60,338 nucleotides of DNA from Actinomycetes bacterium (GTDB lineage: Bacteria; Actinomycetota; Acidimicrobiia; Acidimicrobiales; RAAP-2), in assembly GCA_021831125.1 (NCBI GenBank), contig JAKBNI010000002.1:1-60338 (forward strand). The letters are read 5' to 3'. The notes below the pieces were generated by a model. That model ran no database searches and was not told where the DNA came from. It saw nothing but the letters and a program-made list of their open reading frames with translations. A program made the translations under genes and the position numbers. Shown here piece by piece: positions 26,228-39,132 of this stretch. The number at the start of each line of letters is the position of its first letter. Position 1 is the first letter of the stretch.

Positions 26228-26287
26228 TATGGTGGCCCTCCCTGTCGGAGAGAGACCGTTTCCCCTTGTGGGAAGGGTTGTGGAAAA
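26228..26287 (+). promoter_or_regulatory. dnaA promoter region with DnaA box
   Basis: An extended -10 TGTATGGT (TATGGT 26228-26233) is followed downstream by TGTGGAAAA (26279-26287), the complement of TTTTCCACA, one mismatch from the DnaA box TTATCCACA. Further TGTGG cores lie at 26267 and 26302. The layout fits DnaA autoregulation of its own gene. Confidence 0.45.
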
Positions 26288-26316
26288 CATCGGTGACGGC
26301 CTGTGGAGGAACGATC

Positions 26317-27690
26317 GTGCAGAACGGTGAGGAGGTGTGGACCCAACTGCGCGAATCGTTGCGGGGTAACGCCTCTGAGGCGGTGTGGGCGGCCGGCCTG
26401 AGCACGCTCAGGCTTGTGGATTACCGTGGGGACGAGCTGGTGATCGGCGCACCCAACCAGATCCAGCTCCAGCGCGTCCAGCAGCGCTACCTCCCCTTCA
26501 TCACCGAGCAGGCCCAGCGCGTCATCGGACCCGAGGTCCAGGTCTCGCTGACCGTCGCCGAGGTGCCCGCCCCCGCCCCGCCGGCCGAGCCCGCCCCCGC
26601 CGCGCCGACCCCAACCGCGAGCGCGCCCGCATCGTCGACCTACGCCGCGAGCGTCGACGCCCCGGCCCGGCTCGACCCGCGCATGACCTTCGACTCGTTC
26701 GTGCCCGGCCCCTCCAACCGGCTCGCCTTCGCCGCGGCCCAGTCGGTAGCCGAGACGCCGGGGCGCGCCTACAACCCGCTCATGATCTACGGGAACTCGG
26801 GCCTGGGCAAGACCCACCTGCTGCACGCCATCGGCAACTACGTCCGTGAGAACTACCCCGGTCGCCGGGTCCTCTACGTCTCCACCGAGACGTTCCTCAA
26901 CGACTTCATCCGGGCGATCCAGACCAAGACCCAGCTGGCGCTCCACGAGCGCTACCGCGAGAACGACGTCTTGCTGATCGACGACATCCAGTTCATGGAG
27001 CAGCGCGGCGAGACCTTCCACGAGGAGATCTTCCACACCTACAACGCCCTCCACGGCGAGGGCAAGCAGATAGTGCTCACCTCGGACCGCTCGCCGCGCG
27101 ACCTCGCCGGGCTCCAGGACCGCTTCCGCAGCCGACTGCTTCAAGGACTCGTCACCGAGGTGGACCAACCCGACCTCGAGACCCGTATCGCCATCCTGCG
27201 CTCCAAGGCCGAGGCCGAGGGGATCGCCCTGCCCGACGAGGTGACCGAGTGGATCGCCCAACGGGTGCGTGACAACATCCGCGAGCTCGAGGGGTCGATC
27301 ACCATGCTGCGGGCCTTCGCGAACCTGCGCCAAGAGCCGATCACCCTCGAGCTCGCCCGCACCCACCTCACCAACCTCGGCCAGGAGCAGGCCGTCCTCA
27401 AGCCCGAGACGATCCTCGCGGTCGTCGCCGAGTTCTACGGCCTCTCGGTCGACGAGGTGCGCGGCTCCAAGCGGCTGCGGCCCCTGGTCCACGCCCGTCA
27501 CGTGGCGATGTTCCTGATCAGGGAGATGCTGAACAACTACTCGTACCCGATGATCGCGCGAATCTTCGACGGGCGCAACCACACCACGGTCATCAGCGGG
27601 GTGGAGAAGATCCGTGACCAGTTGGGCTCGAACCCCGACCTGTTGAATCAGATCAACCACCTCAAGCGCCGACTTCAGGGCGAGACGTGA
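26317..27690 (+). CDS. dnaA: chromosomal replication initiator DnaA
   Basis: I start at GTG 26317 ([15 protein letters not shown]) behind GGAGGA; the track start is 32 codons earlier and includes promoter sequence. The 457-residue protein has domain I, a Pro/Ala-rich domain II (residues 85-110), the AAA+ domain III with Walker [12 protein letters not shown] and Walker [10 protein letters not shown], and domain IV with the DnaA signature [16 protein letters not shown]. It binds DnaA boxes and opens oriC. Confidence 0.97.
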   Translation: MQNGEEVWTQLRESLRGNASEAVWAAGLSTLRLVDYRGDELVIGAPNQIQLQRVQQRYLPFITEQAQRVIGPEVQVSLTVAEVPAPAPPAEPAPAAPTPTASAPASSTYAASVDAPARLDPRMTFDSFVPGPSNRLAFAAAQSVAETPGRAYNPLMIYGNSGLGKTHLLHAIGNYVRENYPGRRVLYVSTETFLNDFIRAIQTKTQLALHERYRENDVLLIDDIQFMEQRGETFHEEIFHTYNALHGEGKQIVLTSDRSPRDLAGLQDRFRSRLLQGLVTEVDQPDLETRIAILRSKAEAEGIALPDEVTEWIAQRVRDNIRELEGSITMLRAFANLRQEPITLELARTHLTNLGQEQAVLKPETILAVVAEFYGLSVDEVRGSKRLRPLVHARHVAMFLIREMLNNYSYPMIARIFDGRNHTTVISGVEKIRDQLGSNPDLLNQINHLKRRLQGET

Positions 27691-27941
27691 GCTGTGGGCA
27701 AGGTGTCTCCCAGGGTGTTGGGTTCACGTGGGTGCGTCGTGGGCTACCCACATCACGTGAAGGTTCACCCCTGAGGGTTGAGGGAGTTACCGACAGGACT
27801 GTGGGGGGAGGGCCCTCCTGATTGGCCGTGGGGACCAGGGGCGACGGAAGTACCCTCACCAATCCACAGACCTACTACTACCGACACTCCTTCCATCGAA
27901 CATCCACACCGTAACCTCAGGGGACGAAGAAAGGCAGAGCC
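27691..27941. other. candidate replication origin (oriC) between dnaA and dnaN
   Basis: The 251-bp gap holds DnaA-box-like sequences: TTGCCCACA (complement at 27693-27701), AATCCACA (27861-27868) and CATCCACA (27901-27908). Between the last two lies CTACTACTA (27872-27880), which reads TAGTAGTAG on the other strand, the form of DnaA-trio elements. A dyad TTCACGTG (27723-27730) and CACGTGAA (27754-27761) lies on the left. The place between dnaA and dnaN is the usual actinobacterial oriC. Boxes are imperfect and the region is short. Confidence 0.6.
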
Positions 27942-29039
27942 ATGAAGTTCAGATCCGAGCGTGACCTGCTCGTCGACGCACTGGGGGCGGCGAGTCGGGT
28001 CGTGACGACGCGTCTGGTCGGGGCGACCTCGGGGATCCTGCTCTCACTGACCGGCAACCAGCTAGTCGTCACGGGCACCGACCTCGACCTCACGGCGCGA
28101 ACGACGATCGAGGTCGTGGGGATCGAGGACGGCGCGACCGTGGTCCCGGCGCGTCTGGTCGTCGACGCGGTTCGCTCCCTCGAGCCCGGGGCGGTCACCG
28201 TGGAGGCCCATGACGAGACCGTCGAGGTCTCACTCGGCCGTGCCCGCTTCTCGCTGAGGACCTTCCCGGTGGCGGACTACCCCAAGCTGCCGCCGGTGAG
28301 CGGGCCGCTGACCTCGGTGGCGGCGTTCGAGCTGATCCAGGGCCTCACCCAGGTGGTGCGCGCCGCCGCCACCGACGACGCCCGTCCCCTGTTGACCGGC
28401 GTGCTGTTCACCTCGAACGAGGGCTCGCTCCGTCTCATCGCGACCGACTCCTACCGTCTGGCGGTGCGCGACGTGCCCGGCGTGGCCGGGTTCACCGCGA
28501 CCGACCTGCTCGTCCCCGCCCGGGCCCTGCACGAGCTCCAGCGCACGGCGAACCAGCTGCCGGCCGACGCCGAGATCGCGGTCGCGCTCTCGGACGCCGA
28601 GATCGGCTTCATCGCCGGCGCCACGTCCATCGCCTCGCGGCTCATCGACGGGAACTACCCCTCGGTCCTCCAGCTCATCCCCGCGAGCTACCCCAACCAG
28701 CTGCGCGTTGCCAAGGACACCTTCTTGACCTCGCTGCGGCGGGCGCGGCTGCTCGCGAAGGATTCGACCTCCTCGGTGCGCCTGACGGTGAAGGACCGCA
28801 CGGTTGAGATCCGCACCCAGAGCCACGACGCCGGGGACGTCGAGGACAACGTCGACGCCGACTTCCGGGGCGACGAGATGACGATCGCCTTCAACCCGAG
28901 CTTTCTCATCGACGGGGTGGAGGCGGTGCCGGGTGACGAGGTGGTGCTCGAGATGAGCGACGCCGTGCGGCCGGCCATGGTCCACGGGGTCGACGACCTA
29001 GCCTTCCGCTACCTCCTCATGCCCGTGCGAGTCCAGTAG
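27942..29039 (+). CDS. dnaN: DNA polymerase III sliding clamp (beta subunit)
   Basis: The 365-residue protein has the three clamp domains: MKFRSERDLLVDALGAASRVV, LIQGLTQVVRAAATDDARPLLTG-type second domain, and a third domain ending with FRYLLMPVRVQ. The family motif ITGTDLDL is seen as VVTGTDLDLTA. AAAGG precedes the ATG. It dimerises round DNA and tethers the polymerase. Confidence 0.96.
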   Translation: MKFRSERDLLVDALGAASRVVTTRLVGATSGILLSLTGNQLVVTGTDLDLTARTTIEVVGIEDGATVVPARLVVDAVRSLEPGAVTVEAHDETVEVSLGRARFSLRTFPVADYPKLPPVSGPLTSVAAFELIQGLTQVVRAAATDDARPLLTGVLFTSNEGSLRLIATDSYRLAVRDVPGVAGFTATDLLVPARALHELQRTANQLPADAEIAVALSDAEIGFIAGATSIASRLIDGNYPSVLQLIPASYPNQLRVAKDTFLTSLRRARLLAKDSTSSVRLTVKDRTVEIRTQSHDAGDVEDNVDADFRGDEMTIAFNPSFLIDGVEAVPGDEVVLEMSDAVRPAMVHGVDDLAFRYLLMPVRVQ

Positions 29040-29050
29040 GACCCCGCGAG

Positions 29051-30132
29051 GTGGGCCTCAGCGAGCTCACGCTGCGCGACTTCCGGCTGTTCTCCGAACT
29101 GGTCGTCCATCCCGACCCCCGCGCGATCACGGTCTTCCTCTCGGCGAACGGCACCGGCAAGACGTCGGTCCTCGAGGCCGTCCACGTCCTGGCGACCGCC
29201 CAGTCGTTCCGCACGCCCTCGGCGGCGGACATGGTGCGCAACGGCCGCGACGTCGCCGAGGTCCACGGGGTCCTGCTCCAAGGGGAGCGGCGGATCCAGG
29301 TGGACCTCACCCTCACGCGGGGCGCGCGCGCCACGGCCAAGCGCATGCTCGTCAACGCTCAGCGACCCCGCTCTCGCACCCAGCTCGCCGAGGCCCTCCC
29401 CCTCACGGTCTTCACCCCCGAGGGGGTGGAGGTCGTGCGAGGGGCCCCCGAGCACCGCCGGACGTTCCTCACCACCCTCATGACCGACGAGGACCCGCTC
29501 GCCAGCGAGGCGGTCGAGCGCTACGCGCGCGTCCTCACCCAGCGCAACGCCCTCCTGCGCTCCCTCGAGGGGGGCGGGCTCAGCGCGAGCCAGCGGGCCG
29601 AGCTCGAGGTGTGGACCGAGGAGCTCGTGCGCGAAGGGGAAGCCCTCGTCGACCTGCGACGCGGGGTCCTCGCACGGCTCGGGCCGCTCGCGGCCACGGC
29701 CTACGAGGAGCTGGCCGGGGAGGTCGGGGGAGTGGAGCTGGCCTACGAGGCCTCCTGGACCGGGGGGCTCGCCGAGGCCCTCGCGCGCGCTGAGCGCGAC
29801 GATCGGCTCCGGGGCCGCACCGGGGTGGGCCCACACCGCGACGACGTGCTCGTGCGCCTCGAGGGCCGCGACGCCCGGCGCCAGGCCTCCCAGGGAGAGC
29901 AGCGCTCCCTCGCCCTGGCACTGCGCCTGGCCGGCCACGAGCTCGTGCGCGCCTGTCGAGGCGTCGAGCCGATCCTGCTGCTCGACGACGTCTTCAGCGA
30001 GCTCGACCCCCGACGGGCCGACCGGCTCCTCGCGATGCTGCCCGGGGGACAGACCCTGGTCACCACCGCCTCCCCGCTGCCCACGGCGCTCAGCCCCGGC
30101 GTGGTCGTGGACCTCACGAAGGCGGTGGCGAG

Positions 30133-30136
<4 letters not shown>
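29051..30136 (+). CDS. recF: DNA replication/repair protein RecF
   Basis: RecF is an SMC-like ATPase that helps load RecA at gaps. The 361-residue protein has LTLRDFRLFSELVV, a Walker A region reading SANGTGKTSVLEAVH, GPHRDDVLV, the signature ASQGEQRSLALALRLA and Walker B ILLLDDVFSELDPRR. The first Gly of Walker A is Ser (usual GxNGxGKT). GTG start 11 nt after dnaN; the stop overlaps the next gene (GTGA). Confidence 0.94.
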
Positions 30137-32515
<2,379 letters not shown>

Positions 32516-32524
32516 GGCGACGAC

Positions 32525-35005
32525 ATGGCCCGACGCACGAACACCACCCCCCCGAACGACGGAGGCGACCCCGTCGAGGTCCTCGGCTACGTCGAGCCCA
32601 TCGAGATCAACCTCGAGATGGAGCGCTCCTTCCTCGAGTACTCGATGTCGGTCATCGTCAGCCGGGCGCTCCCCGACGTGCGCGACGGGCTCAAGCCCGT
32701 GCACCGGCGCATCCTCTACTCGATGTTCGACCAGGGCCTGCGCCCCGACCGGCCCTACACCAAGTGCGCCAAGGTCGTCGGCGAGGTCATGGGCACCTAC
32801 CACCCCCACGGCGACTCGGCGATCTACGACGCCCTGGTGCGCATGGTCCAGGACTTCTCGATGCGCCACCCGCTCGTCTCGGGCCACGGGAACTTCGGCG
32901 GGACCGGTCCGGACGAGGGCGCCGCGGCCATGCGCTACACCGAGTGCCGCCTCGCCCCGATCGCCCTGGAGATGCTCGACTCGATCGACGAGGACACGGT
33001 CGACTTCGAGCCCAACTACGACAACTCCACCCAGCAGCCCGTCGTGCTGCCCTCGCGCTTCCCCAACCTGCTCGTCAACGGCAGCCAGGGCATCGCCGTG
33101 GGGATGGCGACCAAGATCCCGCCCCACAACCTGGGCGAGGTGATCGACGCGACCCTGCACCTCATCGCCCACCCCGACGCCACCCCCGACGACCTGATGG
33201 CCTTCGTCAAGGGCCCGGACTTCCCGACCGCCGCGCAGATCCTCGGCCGTCAGGGGATCCTCGACGCGTACCGGAGCGGGCGGGGCTCGATCAAGGTGCG
33301 CGCCGTCGCCGAAATCGACGAGGTCGGCCGCGACACCCGCATCGTCGTCTCCCAGTTCCCCTACGAGGTCTCGGTCGAGTCGATCGAGGAGAAGATCTAC
33401 GACCTCGTCAAGAGCGGCGAGGTCGACGGGATCGCCGCGGTGCAGAACGACTCCGCCGGGCGCCAGGCCCGCCTCGTGATCCGGCTCAAGCGCGACGCGA
33501 ACGCCAACGTCATCTTGAACCAGCTCTACAAGAACACCGCCCTGCAGACCACCTTCGCGGTGAACATGCTCGCGCTGGTCGACGGGGTGCCGCGCACCTT
33601 GAACCTGGCCCAGGCGCTCACCCACTACGTGGCCCACCAGGTCGAGGTCGTCACGCGCCGCAGCCGGTACCGCCTGGCCAAGGCGGAGGCCCGGGCCCAC
33701 ATCGTCGAGGGCCTCTTGAAGGCGATCGACATGCTCGACGCCGTGATCGCCGCGATTCGGGGCTCCGAGGACCGCCCGGCCGCCCGGGTGGCCCTCATGG
33801 CCGCGCCGTTCGACTTCTCCGAGGAGCAGGCCAACCACATCCTGGACATGACCCTCGGACGGCTCACCCGGCTCGGGCGCAGCGAGCTCGAGGAGGAGAT
33901 GGCCCGCCTGCGCGAGACGATCGCCGAGCTGCGCGCGATCCTCGCCGACGAGACCCGCCTGCGCGGGGTGATCAGCCAGGAGCTCACCGCGACCCGGGAC
34001 AAGTTCGCGACGGCGCGACTGACCCAGATCGTGAACGACCCGGGCGAGCTCGGGGTCGAGGACCTGATCGCCGACGAGGAGATCGTCGTGACGATGACCC
34101 GCGCGGGCTACGTGAAGTCGGTGGCGGCCGACGCCTTCAGGACCCAGGGCCGGGGCGGCCGGGGCGTCCAGGGCGCCAAGCTGAAGGACGAGGACTTCGT
34201 CGACCAGATCATCCACACCACGACGCTCGCCTACCTCCTGCTCTTCTCGAACCGGGGCCGGGTCTTCCGACTGCGGGGCCACGAGATCCCGATGAAGGAC
34301 CGCACGGCCAAGGGCACGGCCATCGTCAACCTGCTCAACCTCCAGCCGGGCGAGTCGATCCAGGCCATCGTCTCGACCGACGACTTCCCCGAGGACAAGT
34401 TCCTCGTCTTCGCCACCGCGAACGGCACGGTGAAGAAGACCGCCTTCAGCGAGTACGACAAGTCCCGGCGCGAGGGCTGGATCGCCATCAACCTGCGTGA
34501 GGGCGACGAGGTCGTGCGGGTCGTGCCCACCACGGGTGAGGACGACCTGATGATGCTGAGCTACCGAGGGATGGCCATCCGCTTCGCCGAGTCCGAGGTC
34601 CGCGAGATGGGCCGCGACGCGACCGGCGTGCGCGGGATCAAGCTCAAGGGCGACGACCGGGCCATCTCGCTCGACGTGGTGCGCGACGACGCCGACCTGT
34701 TCGTGGTGACCGACACCGGCTACGGCAAGCGCGTCAAGGTCGAGCGGTTCAACCGTCAGGGCCGCGGCGGCCAGGGCGTGCGAGCGATCAGGCTCACGGC
34801 CGCCCGGGGCTTCGTGGCGGCGGCCTTCATGGTCCACCTCGACGACGAGGTGCTGCTCGCCTCGAGCGGGGGGGTGCTGATCCGCACCGCGGTGCGCGAG
34901 GTCTCCTCCCAGGGCCGCGACGCGACCGGGGTGCGCGTGATGAACCTCGACGAGGGCCACGCCGTCGCGGCCGTCGCGGTCGTGCCGGCGGGCGAGGGGG
35001 ACTGA
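32525..35005 (+). CDS. gyrA: DNA gyrase subunit A
   Basis: This 826-residue subunit has the breakage-reunion domain with [17 protein letters not shown], the quinolone-region [15 protein letters not shown] and the catalytic Tyr in AMRYTECRL, and a C-terminal beta-pinwheel whose GyrA box reads [10 protein letters not shown]. The quinolone-region positions appear as GDSAIYD, the residues found in many susceptible Gram-negatives (Ser, not the mycobacterial Ala); this is a description, not a resistance call. It lies 9 nt after gyrB. Confidence 0.97.
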   Translation: MARRTNTTPPNDGGDPVEVLGYVEPIEINLEMERSFLEYSMSVIVSRALPDVRDGLKPVHRRILYSMFDQGLRPDRPYTKCAKVVGEVMGTYHPHGDSAIYDALVRMVQDFSMRHPLVSGHGNFGGTGPDEGAAAMRYTECRLAPIALEMLDSIDEDTVDFEPNYDNSTQQPVVLPSRFPNLLVNGSQGIAVGMATKIPPHNLGEVIDATLHLIAHPDATPDDLMAFVKGPDFPTAAQILGRQGILDAYRSGRGSIKVRAVAEIDEVGRDTRIVVSQFPYEVSVESIEEKIYDLVKSGEVDGIAAVQNDSAGRQARLVIRLKRDANANVILNQLYKNTALQTTFAVNMLALVDGVPRTLNLAQALTHYVAHQVEVVTRRSRYRLAKAEARAHIVEGLLKAIDMLDAVIAAIRGSEDRPAARVALMAAPFDFSEEQANHILDMTLGRLTRLGRSELEEEMARLRETIAELRAILADETRLRGVISQELTATRDKFATARLTQIVNDPGELGVEDLIADEEIVVTMTRAGYVKSVAADAFRTQGRGGRGVQGAKLKDEDFVDQIIHTTTLAYLLLFSNRGRVFRLRGHEIPMKDRTAKGTAIVNLLNLQPGESIQAIVSTDDFPEDKFLVFATANGTVKKTAFSEYDKSRREGWIAINLREGDEVVRVVPTTGEDDLMMLSYRGMAIRFAESEVREMGRDATGVRGIKLKGDDRAISLDVVRDDADLFVVTDTGYGKRVKVERFNRQGRGGQGVRAIRLTAARGFVAAAFMVHLDDEVLLASSGGVLIRTAVREVSSQGRDATGVRVMNLDEGHAVAAVAVVPAGEGD

Positions 35006-35031
35006 GGCCGCGCCCCGACGGCGCCCTCGGG

Positions 35032-35037
35032 CAGAAT
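35032..35037 (+). promoter_or_regulatory. putative leaderless -10 element
   Basis: CAGAAT is followed by 6 nt (gtcgcg) and the ATG at 35044. It differs from TANNNT only at the first base. Confidence 0.35.
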
Positions 35038-35043
35038 GTCGCG

Positions 35044-36348
35044 ATGAGCGCACGTGAGATGACCGCCGAGGAGGCGGCCGGACTGGTTCGACCCGTGGAC
35101 GGCATCGGCTACGGGCTCATCACCGGCACGCCCACGGCCCTGTTCCGGGCCCTCGCGGCCCGCGACGACTGGGAGGACCTCCTCATCACGGGCGGGCTCG
35201 CCCTGGGGAGCTACGACGCGCTCTTCACCCACCCCGGGGTCCACTACCGCTGCCCGTTCTTCGGGCCCGGCGAGCGCCGCGCGGCGGCCGCCGGCGGGGA
35301 CGTGCAGTACGTGCCGAGCTACTTCCGCCACTGGGGGCTGCACGTCGCGCTCTTCCAGCCCCGGGTGATGATCGTGCCCTGCTCGATGCCCGACGCCGAG
35401 GGCAACGTGTCGCTCTCGCTCTACAACGGCGCCACCCTCGAGGCGATGCGGGCCGCCGGGCGCGACCCCGAGCGGCTCCTCATCGCCGAGTGCTCGCCCC
35501 ACTTCCCGCGCACGCTCGCCCTCGAGGGCCACTCCAACACGCTCAGCCTGCGCGACGACGTCGACGTGGTCGTCTACACCGACGAGTGGCCGACGGTCTT
35601 CCCCAACGTCCCCGGCGGCGAGGTCGACCGAGCCATCGCCGCCCACGCGGCGCCCTTCGTCCCCGACGGGGCCACCCTCCAGACGGGGATCGGGGCGGTG
35701 CCGAGCCTGGTCGCCCAGGCCCTCATCGAGGGCGACGGCGGGGACTACGGGGTCCACTCCGAGATGTTCACCGACGGCCTCTACGAGCTGATCAAGGCCG
35801 GCAAGGTGACCAACGCGCGCAAGACCCTCCACCAGGGCCAGTGCGTCATCACCTTCGCCGCGGGCACCCGCGAGATGTACGACTTCATCCACGAGAACCC
35901 GATGATCGGCGTGGCCCCGGTGTTCTACACCAACGACCCGCACGTCATCGCGAAGAACCACCGCGTCGTCTCGATCAACTCGGCCGTCGAGGTCGACTTC
36001 TCGGGCCAGATCATGGCCGAGTCGATCGGACCCCGGCAGTTCTCGGGGGTGGGAGGTCACCACGACTTCGTGGAGGGGTCGAGCCTGAGCCTCGATCACG
36101 TCTCGCTCATCTGCTTCGCCTCCACCACGACCGTCGAGGGCGTCGTCAAGAGCCGGATCGTCCCGTCCCCGACCCCCTTCGCCGGGGTCACCTCGCCGCG
36201 CCAGCTGGCCCAGGTCATCGTCACCGAGCACGGCGCCGCCGACCTTCGGGGCAAGACCGTGCGCGAGCGCGCCGAGGCCCTCATCGCCATCGCCGACCCC
36301 CGCTTCCGCGACGAGCTGGACGAGCGCCTCGCCGACCTGACGCCGTAG
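35044..36348 (+). CDS. acetyl-CoA hydrolase/transferase family CoA-transferase
   Basis: The 434-residue protein belongs to the class I CoA-transferase group that includes 4-hydroxybutyrate and acetate CoA-transferases: LQTGIGAVPSLVAQAL, the catalytic Glu in GVHSEMFTDGL, INSAVEVDFSGQI(M)AES, GGHHDFVEGS and VVTEHGAADLRGKT-type end motif (VIVTEHGAADLRG). The acceptor and donor are not evident; short-chain acyl-CoA handling is inferred. Its TAG overlaps the GTG of the ABC-F gene (TAGTG). Confidence 0.85.
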   Translation: MSAREMTAEEAAGLVRPVDGIGYGLITGTPTALFRALAARDDWEDLLITGGLALGSYDALFTHPGVHYRCPFFGPGERRAAAAGGDVQYVPSYFRHWGLHVALFQPRVMIVPCSMPDAEGNVSLSLYNGATLEAMRAAGRDPERLLIAECSPHFPRTLALEGHSNTLSLRDDVDVVVYTDEWPTVFPNVPGGEVDRAIAAHAAPFVPDGATLQTGIGAVPSLVAQALIEGDGGDYGVHSEMFTDGLYELIKAGKVTNARKTLHQGQCVITFAAGTREMYDFIHENPMIGVAPVFYTNDPHVIAKNHRVVSINSAVEVDFSGQIMAESIGPRQFSGVGGHHDFVEGSSLSLDHVSLICFASTTTVEGVVKSRIVPSPTPFAGVTSPRQLAQVIVTEHGAADLRGKTVRERAEALIAIADPRFRDELDERLADLTP

Positions 36349-37946
36349 TGCTCATCGTCACCGGGCTGGGGATCGAGATCGGGGGCCGCCGGCTCGTCGA
36401 GCCGACGTCGTTCACGATCGGCGACGGCGAGAAGGTCGGGCTCGTCGGGCGAAACGGCGCGGGCAAGTCCACGCTCTTGAAGGTCCTGCTCGGCCAGGCG
36501 ACTGGCCAGGTCCGCCACGAGGGCACCGTCTCGATCCAGGGGACGCTCGCCCACCTGCCCCAAGAGCCGATACCGGGCGGGCTCGGCGTCGAGCCGATCG
36601 GGCTGAGCCACGTGCTGAGCGCCCGGGGCATCGACGCCCTCGACGCGGCGATGCACGAGGCCCGTCACGCCCTCGCCCAGTCCCCCGACGAGGCGACCAT
36701 CGCGCGCTTCACCGGGCTCGAGGAGGAGTTCCGCGAGCGCGGCGGCTACGTCGCCGAGGCCGAGGTCGCCCGCCTGGCCGACGGGCTGGGCCTCGCCCAG
36801 GGCCTGCTCCTCGAGGACCTGGCGAGCCTGTCGGGGGGCCAGCGCCGCCGGGTCGACCTGATGCGCGTCCTCTACCAGCGGCCCGAGGTGATGGTCCTCG
36901 ACGAGCCGACCAACCACCTCGACAAGGCGGCCAAGCGCTGGCTCTTCGACGAGCTCGCGCGCTTCGCCGGCACCGTCCTCGTGATCAGCCACGACCTGCC
37001 CCTGCTCGACGCGTCGATCGACCGGGTGCTGGCGCTGCGCGAGGGACGGCTCCTCGACTACCGGGGCAACTACACGAGCTACCTGGCCCAGGACGAGGCC
37101 CGCCGTCAGGGCGAGGAGAGGCTCGCCGCGCGCCAGGACGCCAAGATCGACCAGTACGCGCGCCTGGCCGACTCGATGCGCGGCCAGACCGCCAAGCGGG
37201 CCCGCCTGGCCAAGGTCCTCGACCGGCGGGTCGAGCGCCTGCGCGACGAGCGGGTCAGCGTCACCGCGCGCGAGCGCGCCGTCTCGTTCCGCCTGCCCGA
37301 CCCCCCGCGCAGCGGCGACGTGCCCCTCGAGGTGAGGGGGCTCGGCGTGCACTACGGGCGCCTGCGCGTGCTCGACGACCTCGACCTCACGATCGGGCGC
37401 GGCGACCGGGTGGCCATCGTCGGGCGCAACGGGGCGGGCAAGTCCTCGCTGCTGCGCTGTCTCGCCGGGGCCCAGTCGCCCACGGCCGGCACCGTGCGCT
37501 ACGGCGCCCACGTCACGGTCGGCTACTTCGCCCAGGAGAACGAGCAGCTCGACTTCTCGGCGACGGTGCTAGAGAACCTGGCCGACTCGGTGGTCGCGAC
37601 CGACCCCGGACGGCGAGCGCTGCTCGGCGCCTTCGGACTCACCGGCGAGGCCGCCCACCAGCGTCCCGGCACCCTCTCGGGGGGCGAGCGGGCGAAGCTG
37701 GCGCTCGCCAAGCTGGCCTCCTCGCGGGCCAACCTGCTCGTGCTCGACGAGCCGACCAACAACCTCGACCCCGCGAGCGTGACCGCGCTCGGCGAGCTGA
37801 TGCGCGCGTGGAAGGGGACCGTGGTCGCGGTGAGTCACGAGCGGGGCTTCGTCGAGGCCCTCGAGCCGACCCACGCCGTGCTGTTGCCCGAGGAGTTCGT
37901 CGATGTCTGGGACGACCGCTACCTCGAGCTCGTCGAGCAGCGCTAG
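36348..37946 (+). CDS. ABC-F family ATPase (ribosome-associated type)
   Basis: I start at GTG 36348 (VLIVTGLGIEIGGRRL); the track ORF begins far upstream in the CoA-transferase. The 532-residue protein has two ABC domains with Walker A GRNGAGKSTLLK and GRNGAGKSSLLR, signatures LSGGQRRRV and LSGGERAKL, Walker B VLDEPTNHLD and VLDEPTNNLD, a charged linker between them and no membrane segments. ABC-F proteins act on the ribosome or in resistance; which subgroup is unclear. Confidence 0.88.
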   Translation: MLIVTGLGIEIGGRRLVEPTSFTIGDGEKVGLVGRNGAGKSTLLKVLLGQATGQVRHEGTVSIQGTLAHLPQEPIPGGLGVEPIGLSHVLSARGIDALDAAMHEARHALAQSPDEATIARFTGLEEEFRERGGYVAEAEVARLADGLGLAQGLLLEDLASLSGGQRRRVDLMRVLYQRPEVMVLDEPTNHLDKAAKRWLFDELARFAGTVLVISHDLPLLDASIDRVLALREGRLLDYRGNYTSYLAQDEARRQGEERLAARQDAKIDQYARLADSMRGQTAKRARLAKVLDRRVERLRDERVSVTARERAVSFRLPDPPRSGDVPLEVRGLGVHYGRLRVLDDLDLTIGRGDRVAIVGRNGAGKSSLLRCLAGAQSPTAGTVRYGAHVTVGYFAQENEQLDFSATVLENLADSVVATDPGRRALLGAFGLTGEAAHQRPGTLSGGERAKLALAKLASSRANLLVLDEPTNNLDPASVTALGELMRAWKGTVVAVSHERGFVEALEPTHAVLLPEEFVDVWDDRYLELVEQR

Positions 37947-38301
37947 GTGTGAGCGCCCCTGGGCGGGTACAGCGAGTCGCTCGGAGTGGGTAGCGAGGTG
38001 GCGACGGCTCCGTGCGAGACCGCGACCAGCGAGGGGACGAGTATGGGGCGCGCGTAGCACCCCAACCGCCCCGAGCGAGCCCACGCCACGCGGGGGTGCG
38101 CCGGGCTGTCCGCGACGATGGCTCGTGATTCGAGCGCCTGGCGCAACGGCGGAGTCATCGAACGCAGCAGGAGCCGCCCCCGACCCACTACGCCGCGGCG
38201 AGCAGGTGATCCGCCACGACCACGGCCTACGCGTAGGACGCGGTGCCTCCCCTCCGGGGAGCACACCAGCCCCGGAGGGGAGGCGCCCCACCGCCGACCG
38301 A
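37947..38301. other. 355-bp spacer with inverted repeats
   Basis: No convincing gene is seen; a 71-codon minus-strand frame (37943-38158) has no Shine-Dalgarno sequence or known family. The spacer has AGCGA-g-TCGCT just after the ABC-F gene, a perfect palindrome CCTACGCGTAGG (38226-38237) and a strong hairpin (38242-38287). GGGCGGGTACAGC near 37961-37973 recurs nearly exactly at 42076-42088. Confidence 0.5.
38242..38287 (-). terminator. 18-bp-stem hairpin after the ABC exporter genes
   Basis: GCCTCCCCTCCGGGG and CCCCGGAGGGGAGGC pair perfectly over 15 bp, extended by GG/CC with one G-T pair, around a 10-nt loop. It lies 14 nt past the stop of the minus-strand permease gene. There is no T-tract. 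Confidence 0.55.
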
Positions 38302-39126
38302 CTACGCGTCGCGACGAATCAGCAGGTAGCCGCCAATTCCGAGAGCGACCACGGCGTAGAGGGCGAGCACCCCGGCGCCGACCCACGGGCTCAGCGACGA
38401 CCCCTGCCCCGCCGTCACCACGGAGGTCATCACGTCGCTGATGTGGAACGGCATGAACTTGAGGATGGGCTGGCTGAAGGACGATGGAAGGGTCTGCAGG
38501 ATGATCGGAACGACGAGGAGGAGTCCCACGTAGGTGGTGATCGCCCCGGCCGAGTGCCGGATGATCGCGGCGATCCCCAGTGCGAAGAGCCCCAGGAGCC
38601 CGATGACGACCCCGCCGCCGCCGACGGCCCTCAGCACACCCGGTTGGCTGAGCAGAGCGTGCGGTGCGGGGCTGAGCAGCAGCCCCTGCCCGAGCAGGAA
38701 GGCTCCGAAGGACAAGACTTCGCCCGCGACGAGCGAGAGGACGCCCACCAGCGCCGCCTTCGCGGCAAGGACCCGGCCGCGCCGGGGGGTGGCCGCCAGG
38801 GTCGAACGGATCGTCCCGGTCCCGTACTCGGCGCTCATCACCAGCACGCCCAGCACCCCGACGATGAGCTGGCTGAAGAGCAGGCCCTTCAGCGTGATCC
38901 CGGTCGGATCGAAGGTTGCGCGCTGGATGACGTTGAACGTGTGCCAGTTGTGCGAGACGGTGGCCCCCGCGATGGCGGCGACGCCTAGGGTGACCACGGC
39001 CATCGCGATCAGCGTCCACCAGGTGGAGCGCACGGTTCGCAGCTTGGTCCACTCCGAGCGCAGCAGGTGGGAGCGCCCGACGTGGGCGCTCGAGCGGTGG
39101 GTGGGGGAGAGGGTGACGGTCGTCAC
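38302..39126 (-). CDS. ABC-2 type transporter permease
   Basis: The 274-residue protein has six hydrophobic segments and the ABC-2 layout: an N-terminal LLRSEWTKLRTVRSTWWTL segment, YGTGTIRSTLAATPRR(GR)VLAAK coupling region and AGAITTYVGLLLVVPIIL. It should form the membrane part of an exporter with the ATPase gene 6 bp upstream. The substrate is unknown; such pairs beside two-component systems often act in antibiotic or peptide export. Confidence 0.85.
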   Translation of the reverse strand: MTTVTLSPTHRSSAHVGRSHLLRSEWTKLRTVRSTWWTLIAMAVVTLGVAAIAGATVSHNWHTFNVIQRATFDPTGITLKGLLFSQLIVGVLGVLVMSAEYGTGTIRSTLAATPRRGRVLAAKAALVGVLSLVAGEVLSFGAFLLGQGLLLSPAPHALLSQPGVLRAVGGGGVVIGLLGLFALGIAAIIRHSAGAITTYVGLLLVVPIILQTLPSSFSQPILKFMPFHISDVMTSVVTAGQGSSLSPWVGAGVLALYAVVALGIGGYLLIRRDA

Positions 39127-39132
39127 GAGGCC

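Noticed and set aside
32797-32860. Quinolone-resistance reading of GyrA
   Set aside because: The region is visible, but resistance cannot be inferred from one sequence without a susceptible reference of the same lineage.
37943-38158. 71-codon minus-strand frame after the ABC-F gene
   Set aside because: No Shine-Dalgarno sequence or leaderless -10, no recognisable family, ends inside the ABC-F stop; not enough to call a gene.
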